Below, in pieces: positions 1 to 8,751 of a stretch of 64,000 nt of DNA. Source of the stretch: Agrococcus jejuensis. Lineage in GTDB: Bacteria; Actinomycetota; Actinomycetes; Actinomycetales; Microbacteriaceae. Each line of letters opens with the position of its first letter. The first letter of the stretch is position 1. The position numbers were made by a program, and so were the translations under genes. Under the pieces are notes generated by a model that worked only from the letters and a program-made list of their open reading frames with translations, searched no databases and was not told the DNA's origin. Location of the stretch: NCBI RefSeq assembly GCF_007679035.1, contig NZ_VEFR01000006.1, positions 103,401 to 167,400 on the forward strand. Direction: 5' to 3'.

Positions 1-1
1 C

Positions 2-712
2 GTCGGCGGCCGCTTCGAGGCACCGAGCCTCGCGCATCCGCTCGGCACCGACTCCCTCGGCCGCTCGCTGCTCGCGCGCCTGCTCGAGGGCATCGGCACC
101 ACCTTCCTGCTCTCGGCCGTCGCCGTGGTGTGCACCGCGGTGATCGCGACGGCGCTCGGCATCCTCGCCGCCTACCTCGGCGGCTGGGTGCGCGAGGTCG
201 TCATGCGCATCGGCGACGTGCTCTACGCCTTCCCGTCGATCCTGCTCGCCCTGCTCGTCGCGGCGGCGTTCGGCGCCGGCATCACGGCGTCGCTCGCGGC
301 GATCGTGCTCATCACCGTGCCGCTCATGACGAGGCAGGTCGCCGCCGCGGCCGCGCAGGTCGCCAGGCGCGACTTCGTCACCTCGGCCCGCATCTCGGGC
401 GTCTCGGCGCCCGTCATCATGGCGCGCCACCTGCTCACGAACGTGTCGGGCACCGTCGTCATCCAGGCGACGTACGCGCTGTCGGTCGCGATCCTCGTCG
501 AGGGCGGCCTGTCGTTCCTCGGCTACGGCGTGCAGCTGCCGGCGTCGTCGCTCGGTCTGCTCGCGAGCGAGGGCAACCTCTACCTGCTCACGGCGCCATG
601 GATCCTCATCTCCTCCGGCGGGGCCATGGTGCTCGCGATCCTCGCCGTGACGCTCGTGGGCGACAGCCTGCGCGACCGCCTCGAGCCCCGTCAGGCGGTG
701 GACCTCACATGA
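2..712 (+). CDS. ABC transporter permease, DppC/OppC type (5' end outside window)
   Basis: Inner-membrane permease of an oligopeptide/dipeptide-type ABC importer; 236 residues are visible and the N-terminus is cut off by the window edge. The visible start carries HPLGTDSLGRSLLARLL, the conserved loop that precedes the BPD_transp_1 domain of DppC proteins. Several hydrophobic segments follow, and ISGVSAPVIMARHLL occupies the place of the EAA loop that docks on the ATPase. The stop overlaps the next ATPase gene by 4 bp, so translation is probably coupled. The binding protein and the DppB partner would lie upstream of the window. Substrate cannot be read from the permease. Confidence 0.93.
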   Translation, partial: VGGRFEAPSLAHPLGTDSLGRSLLARLLEGIGTTFLLSAVAVVCTAVIATALGILAAYLGGWVREVVMRIGDVLYAFPSILLALLVAAAFGAGITASLAAIVLITVPLMTRQVAAAAAQVARRDFVTSARISGVSAPVIMARHLLTNVSGTVVIQATYALSVAILVEGGLSFLGYGVQLPASSLGLLASEGNLYLLTAPWILISSGGAMVLAILAVTLVGDSLRDRLEPRQAVDLT

Positions 713-1632
713 CCCTCATCGAGATCGACGACCTGGTCGTCGAGTTCCAGACGTCGCGCGGCACCGTGCGCGCGCTCGACGGCGCGACGCTGTCGGCGGA
801 TGCGGGCGAGGCGCTCGCGATCGTGGGGGAGTCGGGCTCGGGCAAGTCGACGCTCGGCACCGCCATCGGTGCGCTGCTGCCGGCGAACGGACGCTTCGCG
901 AGCGGCTCGGTGCGCGTCGACGGCGTCGACGTCGGCGCGCTCGACCGGCAGGGGCTGCGTGCGCTGCGCCGCGACGCGCTCGGCTTCATCCCGCAGGATC
1001 CCATCGCGACGCTCGACCCGACGCAGCGCGTCGGCAGGCAGCTCGCGCTCGTCGTGCGAGCGCTCGGACGCGATGCGTCGCGGGCCGCGCTCGCGCAGAT
1101 GCTCGACGAGGTGCGCATCGCCGACTCCGCCGACGTGCTGCGCCGCTACCCCCACGAGCTCTCGGGCGGCATGGCGCAGCGCGTCGCCATCGCGATCGCG
1201 ATGGCACGCCGGCCGCGCATCCTCGTGGCCGACGAGCCCACCGCGGCGCTCGACGCCAACGTGCGCCGCGAGGTGCTGCGCCTCATCTTCGAGGCCGCCG
1301 AGCAGACCGGCGCGACGGTGATCTGGCTGAGCCACGACCTCGAGGCCGTCGCGCGCTGGTGCCGCCGCGTCGCCGTGATGTACCGCGGGAAGGTCGTGGA
1401 GGTGGGCCCGCCGGGCGTCGTGCTGCAGCGGCCCGAGCATCCGTACACGCAGTCGCTCATCGCCGCCATGCCGTCGAGGCTGCAGCAGGACGTGCCCGTG
1501 CGCACGTACACGGAGCTGCTCGCGGCGCAGGGCGCGGAGGCGGCGGCGCCCCTGCCGTCCGCGCCCGCGCCCGACCGTGCACGCGCGTCGGACCCCGCAC
1601 CCGCATCCGCCGACGAGGAGGCCCGCGCATGA
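709..1632 (+). CDS. ABC transporter ATP-binding protein, DppD/OppD type
   Basis: Cytoplasmic ATPase energising the peptide-type importer. 307 residues. Walker A GESGSGKST is at 40-48, the Q-loop near residue 96, signature LSGGMAQR at 151-158 and Walker B ILVADEP at 171-177. The C-terminus has the oligopeptide-family HPYTQSLIAAMPS segment followed by an Ala/Pro-rich tail. Start ATG overlaps the permease stop (ATGA) and its own stop overlaps the next ATPase by 4 bp. In this family DppD and DppF form a heterodimer, matching the gene order here. Confidence 0.95.
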   Translation: MTLIEIDDLVVEFQTSRGTVRALDGATLSADAGEALAIVGESGSGKSTLGTAIGALLPANGRFASGSVRVDGVDVGALDRQGLRALRRDALGFIPQDPIATLDPTQRVGRQLALVVRALGRDASRAALAQMLDEVRIADSADVLRRYPHELSGGMAQRVAIAIAMARRPRILVADEPTAALDANVRREVLRLIFEAAEQTGATVIWLSHDLEAVARWCRRVAVMYRGKVVEVGPPGVVLQRPEHPYTQSLIAAMPSRLQQDVPVRTYTELLAAQGAEAAAPLPSAPAPDRARASDPAPASADEEARA

Positions 1633-2360
1633 CCCTGGTCGAGCTCGACGCCGTGACGGTGCGCTTCGGCACCGGGCCGCGCGCGGTGCACGCGATGCGC
1701 GAGGTGTCGTTCTCGGTCGACGAGGGGCAGACGGTGGGGCTCGTCGGCGAGTCCGGCTCGGGCAAGTCGACCGCGGCATCCGTCGCGCTCGGCCTGCGCG
1801 CACCCACGACGGGCGCCGTGCTCTTCGACGGGCAGCCCCTGCGCCGCCGCCGCATGGCCGGCGAGATGCAGGCCGTGCTGCAGCACCCCATGTGGGCGCT
1901 CAACCCGCGGATGTCGGTCGCGGCGTCGATCGCCGAGCCGCTGCAGGTGCGCACCCGCGACCGCGGCGCAGTGCGCGCCCGCGTCGCCGAGATGCTCGAC
2001 CAGGTCGCCCTCGCGCCCGAGCTCGGCGCACGGCATCCCCACGAGCTCTCCGGCGGCCAGCGGCAGCGCGTCGCCATCGCCCGCGCCCTCATCACGAGCC
2101 CGCGGTTCATCGTGTTCGACGAGGCCGTCAGCGCCCTCGACGTGTCGGTGCAGGCGCAGATCCTGCAGCTCATCCAGCGCCTGCAGGCCGAGCACGGCTT
2201 CGGCGCGCTCTTCATCTCCCACGACATGGCCGTCGTGCGCTACCTCGCCGACCGCGTCGTCGTCATGCGCGGCGGCGAGGTCGTCGAGGACGCCGGTGCC
2301 GCCGACGTCGCGGCCGGCTTCACCCACCCGTACTCCCGAGCCCTCCTGGAGGAGCGATGA
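1629..2360 (+). CDS. ABC transporter ATP-binding protein, DppF/OppF type
   Basis: Second ATPase subunit of the importer. 243 residues, shorter than the usual 300-330 because the C-terminal oligopeptide extension ends soon after THPYSRALLEER. Walker A GESGSGKST is at 40-48, signature LSGGQRQR at 140-147 and Walker B FIVFDEA at 160-166; the last motif ends in DEA where DEP is usual. Its stop overlaps the peptidase start by 4 bp, so transporter and hydrolase are made from one coupled transcript. Confidence 0.94.
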   Translation: MTLVELDAVTVRFGTGPRAVHAMREVSFSVDEGQTVGLVGESGSGKSTAASVALGLRAPTTGAVLFDGQPLRRRRMAGEMQAVLQHPMWALNPRMSVAASIAEPLQVRTRDRGAVRARVAEMLDQVALAPELGARHPHELSGGQRQRVAIARALITSPRFIVFDEAVSALDVSVQAQILQLIQRLQAEHGFGALFISHDMAVVRYLADRVVVMRGGEVVEDAGAADVAAGFTHPYSRALLEER

Positions 2361-3421
2361 CCACCACGTCGACCCAGCCCGCGTTCGCCCCGCAGACCGA
2401 CTGGGATGCCGAGCCGCGACGCACGACGCGCTCGACGTTCGCGGGCCTCACGACGAACGACGACGTCGACCTCGTCGCGGTGCCCGGCGCGGGCCGCGCG
2501 GAGGTGACCTTCGACTTCCCCCGCGTGCGCATCGGCACGGCGCAGTACGACGAGGGCCCCACGGGCGTCACCGTCATCGAGGTCGAGGGCGGCGCGCGCA
2601 CGGCGATCGACGACCGCGGCGGCGCCGTGGGCATCACGGGCCGCTACCCCTTCAACCACGCCATCTGCCTCGCGGGCGGCTCGGTGCACGGCACCGCGGC
2701 AGCGTCGGGCGTGACGGATGCGCTGCTCGAGCGCGGCGGACGCCGCACGGGGTTCGCCGACCTCGCCGTGGTCTCGGGCGCCGTCATCTACGACTTCGCC
2801 GTGCGCGACAACGCCATCACCCCCGACAACGCCCTCGGCCGTGCCGCCTTCGACCGCGCCCGCGAGGGCGTCGTCGAGGTGGGCCGCGTGGGCGCGGGCG
2901 TCGGCGGATCGTGCGGCAAGATGCGCCCGACCTCGACCGAGTGGGCGGGGCAGGGCGCGGCCTTCCGGCAGGTGGGCGACCTCAAGATCCTCGCCCTCAC
3001 GGTCGTCAACGCCGTCGGCGCGGTCATGGATCGCGACGGCTCCGTGCTGCGCGGCAACGTGCAGGAGGACGGCACGCGCCGGCATCCGTCGATCGACGGC
3101 GCGATGGCATTCGCCGAGGCGGGTGCGGGCGGGGCCGAGGGCATCCAGCGCGGCAACACGACGCTGTCGGTCGTCGTCACGAACGCGCGGCTCGAGGAGA
3201 TCGACCTGCGACAGCTCGCCACGCAGATCCACTCCTCGATGCACCGCGGCATCCAGCCGTTCCACACGGCGCTCGACGGCGACACGCTCTTCCTGCTCAC
3301 GACCGACGAGGTCGACCTGCCCTCCTACGACGCGCGCCAGGGCCTCGGGCCGTCGGTCGCGTCGTTCGGCGCCATCGCGTCGGAGGTCATGTGGGATGCC
3401 GTGATCGAGAGCGTGCGCTGA
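2357..3421 (+). CDS. P1-family (S58) peptidase, DmpA/BapA-like
   Basis: Cytoplasmic self-processing Ntn-type aminopeptidase. 354 residues, normal for the family. The segment GNTTLSVVVTNA (266-277) matches the autocleavage site, so cleavage is expected between Asn267 and Thr268, freeing Thr268 as the N-terminal nucleophile. Family members release N-terminal D-amino acids from amides and esters (DmpA) or beta-amino acids from peptides (BapA); which one applies here is inference only. ATG was chosen because it overlaps the ATPase stop and follows the ribosome-binding site GGAGGAG. Position inside the ABC operon implies it cleaves the imported substrate. Confidence 0.9.
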   Translation: MTTTSTQPAFAPQTDWDAEPRRTTRSTFAGLTTNDDVDLVAVPGAGRAEVTFDFPRVRIGTAQYDEGPTGVTVIEVEGGARTAIDDRGGAVGITGRYPFNHAICLAGGSVHGTAAASGVTDALLERGGRRTGFADLAVVSGAVIYDFAVRDNAITPDNALGRAAFDRAREGVVEVGRVGAGVGGSCGKMRPTSTEWAGQGAAFRQVGDLKILALTVVNAVGAVMDRDGSVLRGNVQEDGTRRHPSIDGAMAFAEAGAGGAEGIQRGNTTLSVVVTNARLEEIDLRQLATQIHSSMHRGIQPFHTALDGDTLFLLTTDEVDLPSYDARQGLGPSVASFGAIASEVMWDAVIESVR

Positions 3422-3422
3422 C

Positions 3423-4163
3423 GTGCACACCTTCCCCGCGTACCACGCACCCGACGGGCGCGCGCTGGTCGACCTCGTGGCACGCACGCCGTTCGCGCTC
3501 GCGGTGACGTCGCAGACGGGCGCGCCGATCGCGACGCACCTGCCCGTCGTGCTGCCGCCGACCCTCGACGCCGCATCCGTCGACACCCTCGTGGGTCAGA
3601 CGCTGTGGTCGCACATGGGTCGTGCGAACCGGCACTGGCGCGCGATGCGCCGGCATCCCGAGGTGCTGCTCATCCACACCTCGACCCACGGGTACGTGTC
3701 GCCGTCGCTGTACGGCACCCCCGGCGCCGTGCCCACCGTCGACTACGCCGCCGTGCACCTCACGGGCACCGTGCGGCTCATGGACGACGACGAGGCGCTC
3801 GACGTCGTCGTGCAGACCGTCGCCCAGCTCGAGGGGCAGCGCGGCGCCGCCGGCGGCCCCACGTGGGACATGTCGGGGTCGATGGACGTGTTCCGCGACA
3901 TCATCACGGGCGTCACGGCGTTCGCGATCGAGGTCACGAGCGAGCAGGCCGTCTTCAAGCTCAGCCAGGACAAGCCCGCCGAGATCCGCGGCCGCGTGCG
4001 CGACGAGTTCGCCGGCCAGGGCTCCTTCGCCGGCGCCGGAGCCATCGCCGGCTGCCCCCACGCCGACATCGCCGGGCTCATGGATGCGCTCCCCGCCGAG
4101 CACGTGCGCCGCGGTCACCTGCCACCGCTGTCGACGACGGTCGACGGAGAGGATCCCCGATGA
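3423..4163 (+). CDS. PaiB-family FMN-binding split-barrel protein
   Basis: 246 residues, GTG start one base after the peptidase stop. The pattern WSHMGRANRHW (62-72) and the PxxYxxPDG-like start (FPAYHAPDG) are typical of the PaiB/Pfam FMN_bind_2 family. Members bind flavin and are annotated as negative transcriptional regulators after Bacillus PaiB, but a DNA-binding domain is not obvious here. It sits inside the peptide-uptake operon and overlaps the following C45 gene by 4 bp. It could be a flavin-dependent enzyme acting on the product, or a regulator; the sequence does not decide. Confidence 0.85.
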   Translation: MHTFPAYHAPDGRALVDLVARTPFALAVTSQTGAPIATHLPVVLPPTLDAASVDTLVGQTLWSHMGRANRHWRAMRRHPEVLLIHTSTHGYVSPSLYGTPGAVPTVDYAAVHLTGTVRLMDDDEALDVVVQTVAQLEGQRGAAGGPTWDMSGSMDVFRDIITGVTAFAIEVTSEQAVFKLSQDKPAEIRGRVRDEFAGQGSFAGAGAIAGCPHADIAGLMDALPAEHVRRGHLPPLSTTVDGEDPR

Positions 4164-5251
4164 AGGTCGCCGAGCTGCGCCTGCCCGCCACCGACCCCGT
4201 CTCGCGCGGCGTCGCCTACGGGTCGGCGCTCGCCGAGCCCATCCGCGACACGATCGCGCTCTACCGCGACGCGTACGACGTCATGGGGGTGCCCGCCGGC
4301 GTCGCCGCAGCCGTCGTCGAGGGGTCGATCGACGCCGTGCGCGCATGGGCGCCCGCGATCGCCGCCGAGCTCGACGGCGTCGCGCACGGCGCCGACGTCG
4401 CGCTCGCCGACCTCATGCTGCTCACGGCGCGCACCGAGATCCTCGCCCACGCACCCACGGCGAAGGCGCTCGAGTGCTCCACGATCGTCGCCGTGCACGA
4501 CGACCGGCGGCCGATGACGATGCAGACGTGGGACTGGCACGGCGAGCTCGCCCCCACGGGCGTGCTGCTGGAGGTGCCGCTGGGCGACCGCGTCGTGCGC
4601 ACGTTCACCGAGACCGGCATGGTCGGCAAGATCGGCGTCGCCCGCACCGCATCCGGCCGCGGCCTCGGGGTGCACTTCAACATCCTCCATCACGTCTCCG
4701 ACCGCACCGCCGTGGGCGTGCCGGTGCACGTCGTCGCGCGCCGCATCCTCGACGAGGCGTCGACGCTCGACGAGGCGATCGCGCTCGCTCGCGACGCGGT
4801 CGTGGGGGCGTCGACCGTGCTGACGGTGGTGGAGGCGGCGTCGGATGCCGGGCCGGCGAGGGCGGCGTGCATCGAGCTGTCGCCTGCGCGCGTCGCGGTC
4901 GTCGAGCCGGTCGACGGGTACCTCGCGCACACGAACCACTTCCTCGACCCCGGGCTCGCCGAGGGCGAGGCGACGAGCGACACGTCGACCACCGGGCCGA
5001 GGCTCGAGCACGCGCTCGCGCAGCGCGACGGCGCGACGGCGGCGACGGATGCCGTGACGATGGCCGCGGGCATGTGCGGTGCCGCCGGCGCGGATGCGCC
5101 GGTGTGCGTGCGCGTGCGCCCCGCCGCCGACCTCGCGGATCGGTGGGAGACGCTGCTCACGGCGTCGCTCGACGTCGAGGCGGGCGCGATCGACTGGTTC
5201 GCGGGCCCGCCGAGCGGCCTCGACGCCGCGACGGTGCGCCGATTCGGGTGA
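4160..5251 (+). CDS. C45-family peptidase / acyl-CoA:6-APA acyltransferase-like hydrolase (copy 1)
   Basis: 363 residues, ATG overlapping the PaiB stop. The family consists of Ntn hydrolases that mature by cleaving themselves before a cysteine; the best candidate nucleophile is Cys106 in LECSTIVAVHD, followed by QTWDWHGEL, a conserved region of the family. GMVGKIGV and the NHF segment (HTNHFLDP) are also shared with family members. Enzymes of this group hydrolyse or transfer acyl groups on amides. A second, divergent copy lies 300 bp downstream, separated by an inverted-repeat region. Confidence 0.86.
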   Translation: MKVAELRLPATDPVSRGVAYGSALAEPIRDTIALYRDAYDVMGVPAGVAAAVVEGSIDAVRAWAPAIAAELDGVAHGADVALADLMLLTARTEILAHAPTAKALECSTIVAVHDDRRPMTMQTWDWHGELAPTGVLLEVPLGDRVVRTFTETGMVGKIGVARTASGRGLGVHFNILHHVSDRTAVGVPVHVVARRILDEASTLDEAIALARDAVVGASTVLTVVEAASDAGPARAACIELSPARVAVVEPVDGYLAHTNHFLDPGLAEGEATSDTSTTGPRLEHALAQRDGATAATDAVTMAAGMCGAAGADAPVCVRVRPAADLADRWETLLTASLDVEAGAIDWFAGPPSGLDAATVRRFG

Positions 5252-5555
5252 GCTCGGTGGCTCTCGCATCCACCAACTGGTCGAGGAGCGCAGGCGCGCA
5301 GCGCCTCCGCGTCACGAGACCACGCGACGTGCCCGCTCGACGCGACCCGGCGCGTGCCTTGGCGGGAGCGGCGGTCGCGAGGTCTCGTGACGCGTGCTCG
5401 CCCGAGGGCTCGCGCGCTCCTCGACCAGCTGATGGGGACCACCCCCAGGACCGCTCGGTGAGGTGCGCCCTTCGAGACGGCAGCTCGCTGCGCTCGCGGC
5501 CTCCTCAGGACCCGCGCCGCGAGCCTCGAAGCGAGCCCCACGAGAGGCACCCCTG
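5252..5555. repeat. Intergenic repeat region with two inverted repeats
   Basis: No gene is supported in this 304-bp gap. A long imperfect inverted repeat has one arm near 5277-5325 (CTGGTCGAGGAGCGC then GTCACGAGACC) and the other near 5378-5429 (GGTCTCGTGAC then GCGCTCCTCGACCAG). A second shorter pair follows, CTTCGAG at 5470 and CTCGAAG at 5525. The sequences resemble short dispersed palindromic elements I associate with Microbacteriaceae chromosomes (from memory). The structure could terminate or attenuate transcription between the two C45 genes. Confidence 0.6.
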
Positions 5556-6650
5556 ATGCGCGTCCTCGAGATCGCCGGCGCCACGCCGCACGCCCGCGGC
5601 GTCGACCGCGGTCGGCAGGTGGGCGGCGTCGTGCGCGCCCACTGGCGCGTCTACCTCGACCTGTTCGCCATCGCGGGATGGTCCCAGGCCGAGGTGCGCG
5701 ACCACGCGCTCGCCTCCCTCGACGCGCTCGGCGCGTGGTGGCCCGACGGCCGCGACGAGGTGCTCGGGGTCGCCGCGGGCGCCGAGCTGCCCGAGTGGAT
5801 CGCCGCAGCCCTCGCCGCCCGCACCGAGCTGCTCGTCGCACGCGGCGGTCCCGACGCATCCGTGCCTCCGGGCCGCGAGTGCACGATCCTCGCCACCGTC
5901 TCGCCGGCCGCGGCCGCGCAGGTGTGGGACTGGCACCGCGAGCTCGGTGACGCGTGGCATGCGCAGCAGGTGCGCGGTGGAGCGCTCGGCTACGCGGGCG
6001 TCACCGAGCACGGCATCTGCGCGAAGGTCGGCATGAACGATGCGGGCGTCGGCGTGCTGCTCGCGATCCTCTCCCACGTCGACGACCGCCCGGGCGGCGT
6101 GCCCATCCACTCGGTGCTGCACCGCATCCTCGCCGAGGCGACGACGGTGGAGGCGGCGCTCGCGATCGCGCGGTCGGCGGCCGTGACGTCGTCGAGCGTC
6201 GTGACGATCGTCGGCCCGACGGCCGACGGCGGCCGCACGGCCACGGCGATCGAGCTCAGCCCCGTGGGCTCCGAGATCGTCGAGCCCGTCGTCGACCTGC
6301 ACGATGCGCAGTGGCTGCCGCGGTCGAACCACTTCCTGTCCGAGCGGCTCGCATCGGGATCGCGCACGTTCCGGGGCGATCCCGACTCGCCCGATCGCCT
6401 CACGCTGCTGCGCCGCCGCATCGCCGCGCGGCCGACGCCCGTGACGAAGGCGACGGACCTCGTGCCGATGCTGCGCACGGCGCCCGGCGAGGAGCTCGGC
6501 GACATCTGCTGCGTCGCCCGCCCCGAGCAGCCGCTCGGCCGCGCGTGGCAGACGCTCGCGACGGTCGCGATCGACGCGGCGGGGCTCACGATCCTGGAGG
6601 GCTCGCCGCTCGACGCGCCGGGCGCCCGGCTGCGGGTGCCGCTGCGCTGA
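5556..6650 (+). CDS. C45-family peptidase / acyltransferase-like hydrolase (copy 2)
   Basis: 364 residues and clearly paralogous to the gene at 4160-5251: the candidate nucleophile is Cys109 in GRECTILATVS, followed by AQVWDWHREL, and SNHF and GVPIHSVLHRIL segments align with the first copy. ATG at 5556 is the first start after the repeat region; the preceding ACGAGAGGCACCCCTG gives only a modest ribosome-binding site. Because the repeat lies between the copies, expression may be partly independent of the ABC operon. Substrate unknown; two different acyl-amide substrates are plausible. Confidence 0.85.
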   Translation: MRVLEIAGATPHARGVDRGRQVGGVVRAHWRVYLDLFAIAGWSQAEVRDHALASLDALGAWWPDGRDEVLGVAAGAELPEWIAAALAARTELLVARGGPDASVPPGRECTILATVSPAAAAQVWDWHRELGDAWHAQQVRGGALGYAGVTEHGICAKVGMNDAGVGVLLAILSHVDDRPGGVPIHSVLHRILAEATTVEAALAIARSAAVTSSSVVTIVGPTADGGRTATAIELSPVGSEIVEPVVDLHDAQWLPRSNHFLSERLASGSRTFRGDPDSPDRLTLLRRRIAARPTPVTKATDLVPMLRTAPGEELGDICCVARPEQPLGRAWQTLATVAIDAAGLTILEGSPLDAPGARLRVPLR

Positions 6651-6663
6651 TCGCGCGCGGACG

Positions 6664-7146
6664 TCAGAGGTCGTCGAGCAGGTCGAGCGCCTGCACCTTG
6701 CGGTGGCTCACGAGGGAGTCGAGGATGACCGCGCTGCGCGTGCGCGTGACCGCCGTGCACGACGAGACGCGCAGCAGCACATCCTGGAGGTCCTTCGTCG
6801 ACCGCGCCACGACGCGGCACTGGACGTCGGCGTCGCCGGTGGTGGAGAAGGCCTCGATGACCTCGGGCATCGCCGCCAGGTGCTCTCGCACCTGCGCGAG
6901 CTCGCCCTGCTGCACCTGCAGGTGGACGAGCGCCTGCACCGCGAAGCCCATCGAGGCCAGGTCGAGCTGGGTCTCGCGGCCGATGATGATGCCGCTGTCC
7001 CAGAGGCGGTCGATGCGGCTCTTGACCGTCGGCCGGGAGGCGCCCACGAGCTCCGCGAGCTCGACGAGGGTCGCGCGCGGCTCGTCGCGCAATGCGCGCA
7101 GGAGCCGTCGATCGAGCGCATCGATCTCGCGGCGGGTGTCGCGCAT
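6664..7146 (-). CDS. Lrp/AsnC family transcriptional regulator
   Basis: 160 residues: N-terminal winged helix-turn-helix (about 1-60, with LRDEPRATLVELAELVG and RPTVKSRIDRL) and a C-terminal RAM/AsnC ligand-binding domain (about 65-150). Divergent from the sodium/solute symporter gene 171 bp away, so it likely controls that transporter in response to an amino acid or related metabolite. It converges on the C45 copy 2 gene with a 13-bp gap. Confidence 0.93.
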   Translation of the reverse strand: MRDTRREIDALDRRLLRALRDEPRATLVELAELVGASRPTVKSRIDRLWDSGIIIGRETQLDLASMGFAVQALVHLQVQQGELAQVREHLAAMPEVIEAFSTTGDADVQCRVVARSTKDLQDVLLRVSSCTAVTRTRSAVILDSLVSHRKVQALDLLDDL

Positions 7147-7242
7147 GCGTGCCTCTCGTGCAGGTCGCCAGTCAGGCGCTCCCCGATGCTACCTCCACCA
7201 CGCGTCCCGCATCACGAAACAGAAACGCAATGCGGCTGACTC

Positions 7243-7276
7243 TTGCAATGTGGAAAGTCCAGTCATAGTTTGACTG
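7243..7276 (+). promoter_or_regulatory. Putative promoter and Lrp-type operator for the symporter gene
   Basis: TTGCAA (7243-7248) and TAGTTT (7266-7271) form a -35/-10 pair 17 bp apart, 42 bp before the symporter start. The -10 lies inside the inverted repeat CAGTCA-TAGTT-TGACTG (7260-7276). Placement between the divergent lrp-type and transporter genes makes it a candidate binding site for that regulator. This is inference from spacing and symmetry. Confidence 0.45.
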
Positions 7277-7317
7277 CACTAACGCAAGCAGTCTCCCCAT
7301 TCGTTGTCAGGAGTCCC

Positions 7318-8751
7318 ATGAACGTCGCCATCACCGCCGTGATCGTCGCCTACCTCGTCGCGATGTTCCTCGTCGCGGCATGGCTGCGACGGCGCGTCAA
7401 GGACGACACCGACTTCCTGCTGGCGGGCAGGCGGATGGGGCCCACGATCATCGCGATCATGCTGCTCGCGACCAACTTCGGTGGCGCCTTCGTGCTCGGC
7501 ACGAGCCAGGACGCCTACTCGGTGGGATTCGCGGCGATCTCGTTCGCCATCGGCATCTGCGCCGGACTCGTCGTGCTGGCGCTGTTCGTCGCGAAGCGCG
7601 TGCGCGGCGGCGACTTCGTGACCGTGCCCGACCTGCTGCAGCATCGATTCTCGAGCACGCCCGTGCGGCTCATCGCCTCGGCGCTCTCGATCGTCGCCCT
7701 CACGGGCATCCTCGCCGGCCAGGTGGGGGCGGTCGCGCAGTCGATGACCGCCCTGGGACTGTCGACGACGTGGGGAGCGGTGATCGGCACCGCGCTCATC
7801 GTGGCCTTCACGGTGCTCTCGGGCATGTGGGGGGTCGCGGTCACCGACGTCATCCAGTTCGTCGTCATCGTCGGCGGCCTCGTCCTCGTGGCGGTCATGG
7901 CCGTGCAGGAGGCGGGTGGCTTCGAGGCGATCGCGGCGACGTTCGCGCAGGCCGGGGTCGACGAGCCGTTCAACCCGCTCTCGCAGGGCTGGTCGTTCCT
8001 CCTCGGTGCTGCGCTGCCGGTCGTCGTGCACAAGCTCGTCGGGCAGGACGTGATGCAGCGCGTCTTCGCGGCGCGGTCCGCGCGCGCCGCCGCGCTCGGC
8101 GCGGGCATCGCGGGCGTCCTGACGGCGCTGTTCGCGGTCGTGCCAGCGATCGCCGGCATGGCGGCGCGCACGATCTTCCCCGAGCTCGATCCCAGCGTCG
8201 GCGTCATCCCCGCGCTCATCGAGGGCGTGCTGCCGGTCTGGGCAGCGGGCATCCTCGTCGCGGCGATCATCTCGGCCGTCATCTCCACCGCCGACGCGCT
8301 GCTGCTGGCGGCCGTGAGCAACATCACGAACGACTTCCTCATGCGCATGCGGCGCATCCGGGAGGACGACGTGCTGCGGCTGCGCTGGTCGCGCGTGCTG
8401 ACGATCGTGCTCGGCGTCCTCGCGCTCGGCTTCTCGCTGCTGGTGCCCGGCATCATCCAGATCCTCACCATGGCGTTCACCATGTACGGTTCGGGCGTGT
8501 TCGTGTCGTTCATGCTCGGCCTCTTCACCCGCTTCGGCGGGCGACGAGCGGCGCTGGCGTCGATGCTCGTCGGCTCCGCCACCGCGTTGCTGGGGCTCAC
8601 GGGCGTCGTGGTGGCGGCGGGGGTGCCGACCATCGTCGTGGCCGTCGCCGCCTCGCTCGTCGCCTACGTCGTGGTGGCGCTCGTCGCCGGCGAGCGCAGG
8701 GTGCTGCCGACGACTGCCCCGGTCGAGGAGGCGCAGGTCGCTCGTGCCTGA
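7318..8751 (+). CDS. Sodium:solute symporter family protein (SSF)
   Basis: 477 residues with about 13 hydrophobic segments. Early features DFLLAGRRMG and LATNFGGAFVLG match the start of SSF transporters, and the SGMWGVAVTDVIQF motif is the characteristic SSF signature region. The ATG at 7318 is preceded by CAGGAG and is preferred over an upstream in-frame start at 7243 that would lie in the promoter. Likely substrate is an organic acid, amino acid or similar solute imported with Na+. Its stop overlaps the SDR start by 8 bp. Confidence 0.92.
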   Translation: MNVAITAVIVAYLVAMFLVAAWLRRRVKDDTDFLLAGRRMGPTIIAIMLLATNFGGAFVLGTSQDAYSVGFAAISFAIGICAGLVVLALFVAKRVRGGDFVTVPDLLQHRFSSTPVRLIASALSIVALTGILAGQVGAVAQSMTALGLSTTWGAVIGTALIVAFTVLSGMWGVAVTDVIQFVVIVGGLVLVAVMAVQEAGGFEAIAATFAQAGVDEPFNPLSQGWSFLLGAALPVVVHKLVGQDVMQRVFAARSARAAALGAGIAGVLTALFAVVPAIAGMAARTIFPELDPSVGVIPALIEGVLPVWAAGILVAAIISAVISTADALLLAAVSNITNDFLMRMRRIREDDVLRLRWSRVLTIVLGVLALGFSLLVPGIIQILTMAFTMYGSGVFVSFMLGLFTRFGGRRAALASMLVGSATALLGLTGVVVAAGVPTIVVAVAASLVAYVVVALVAGERRVLPTTAPVEEAQVARA

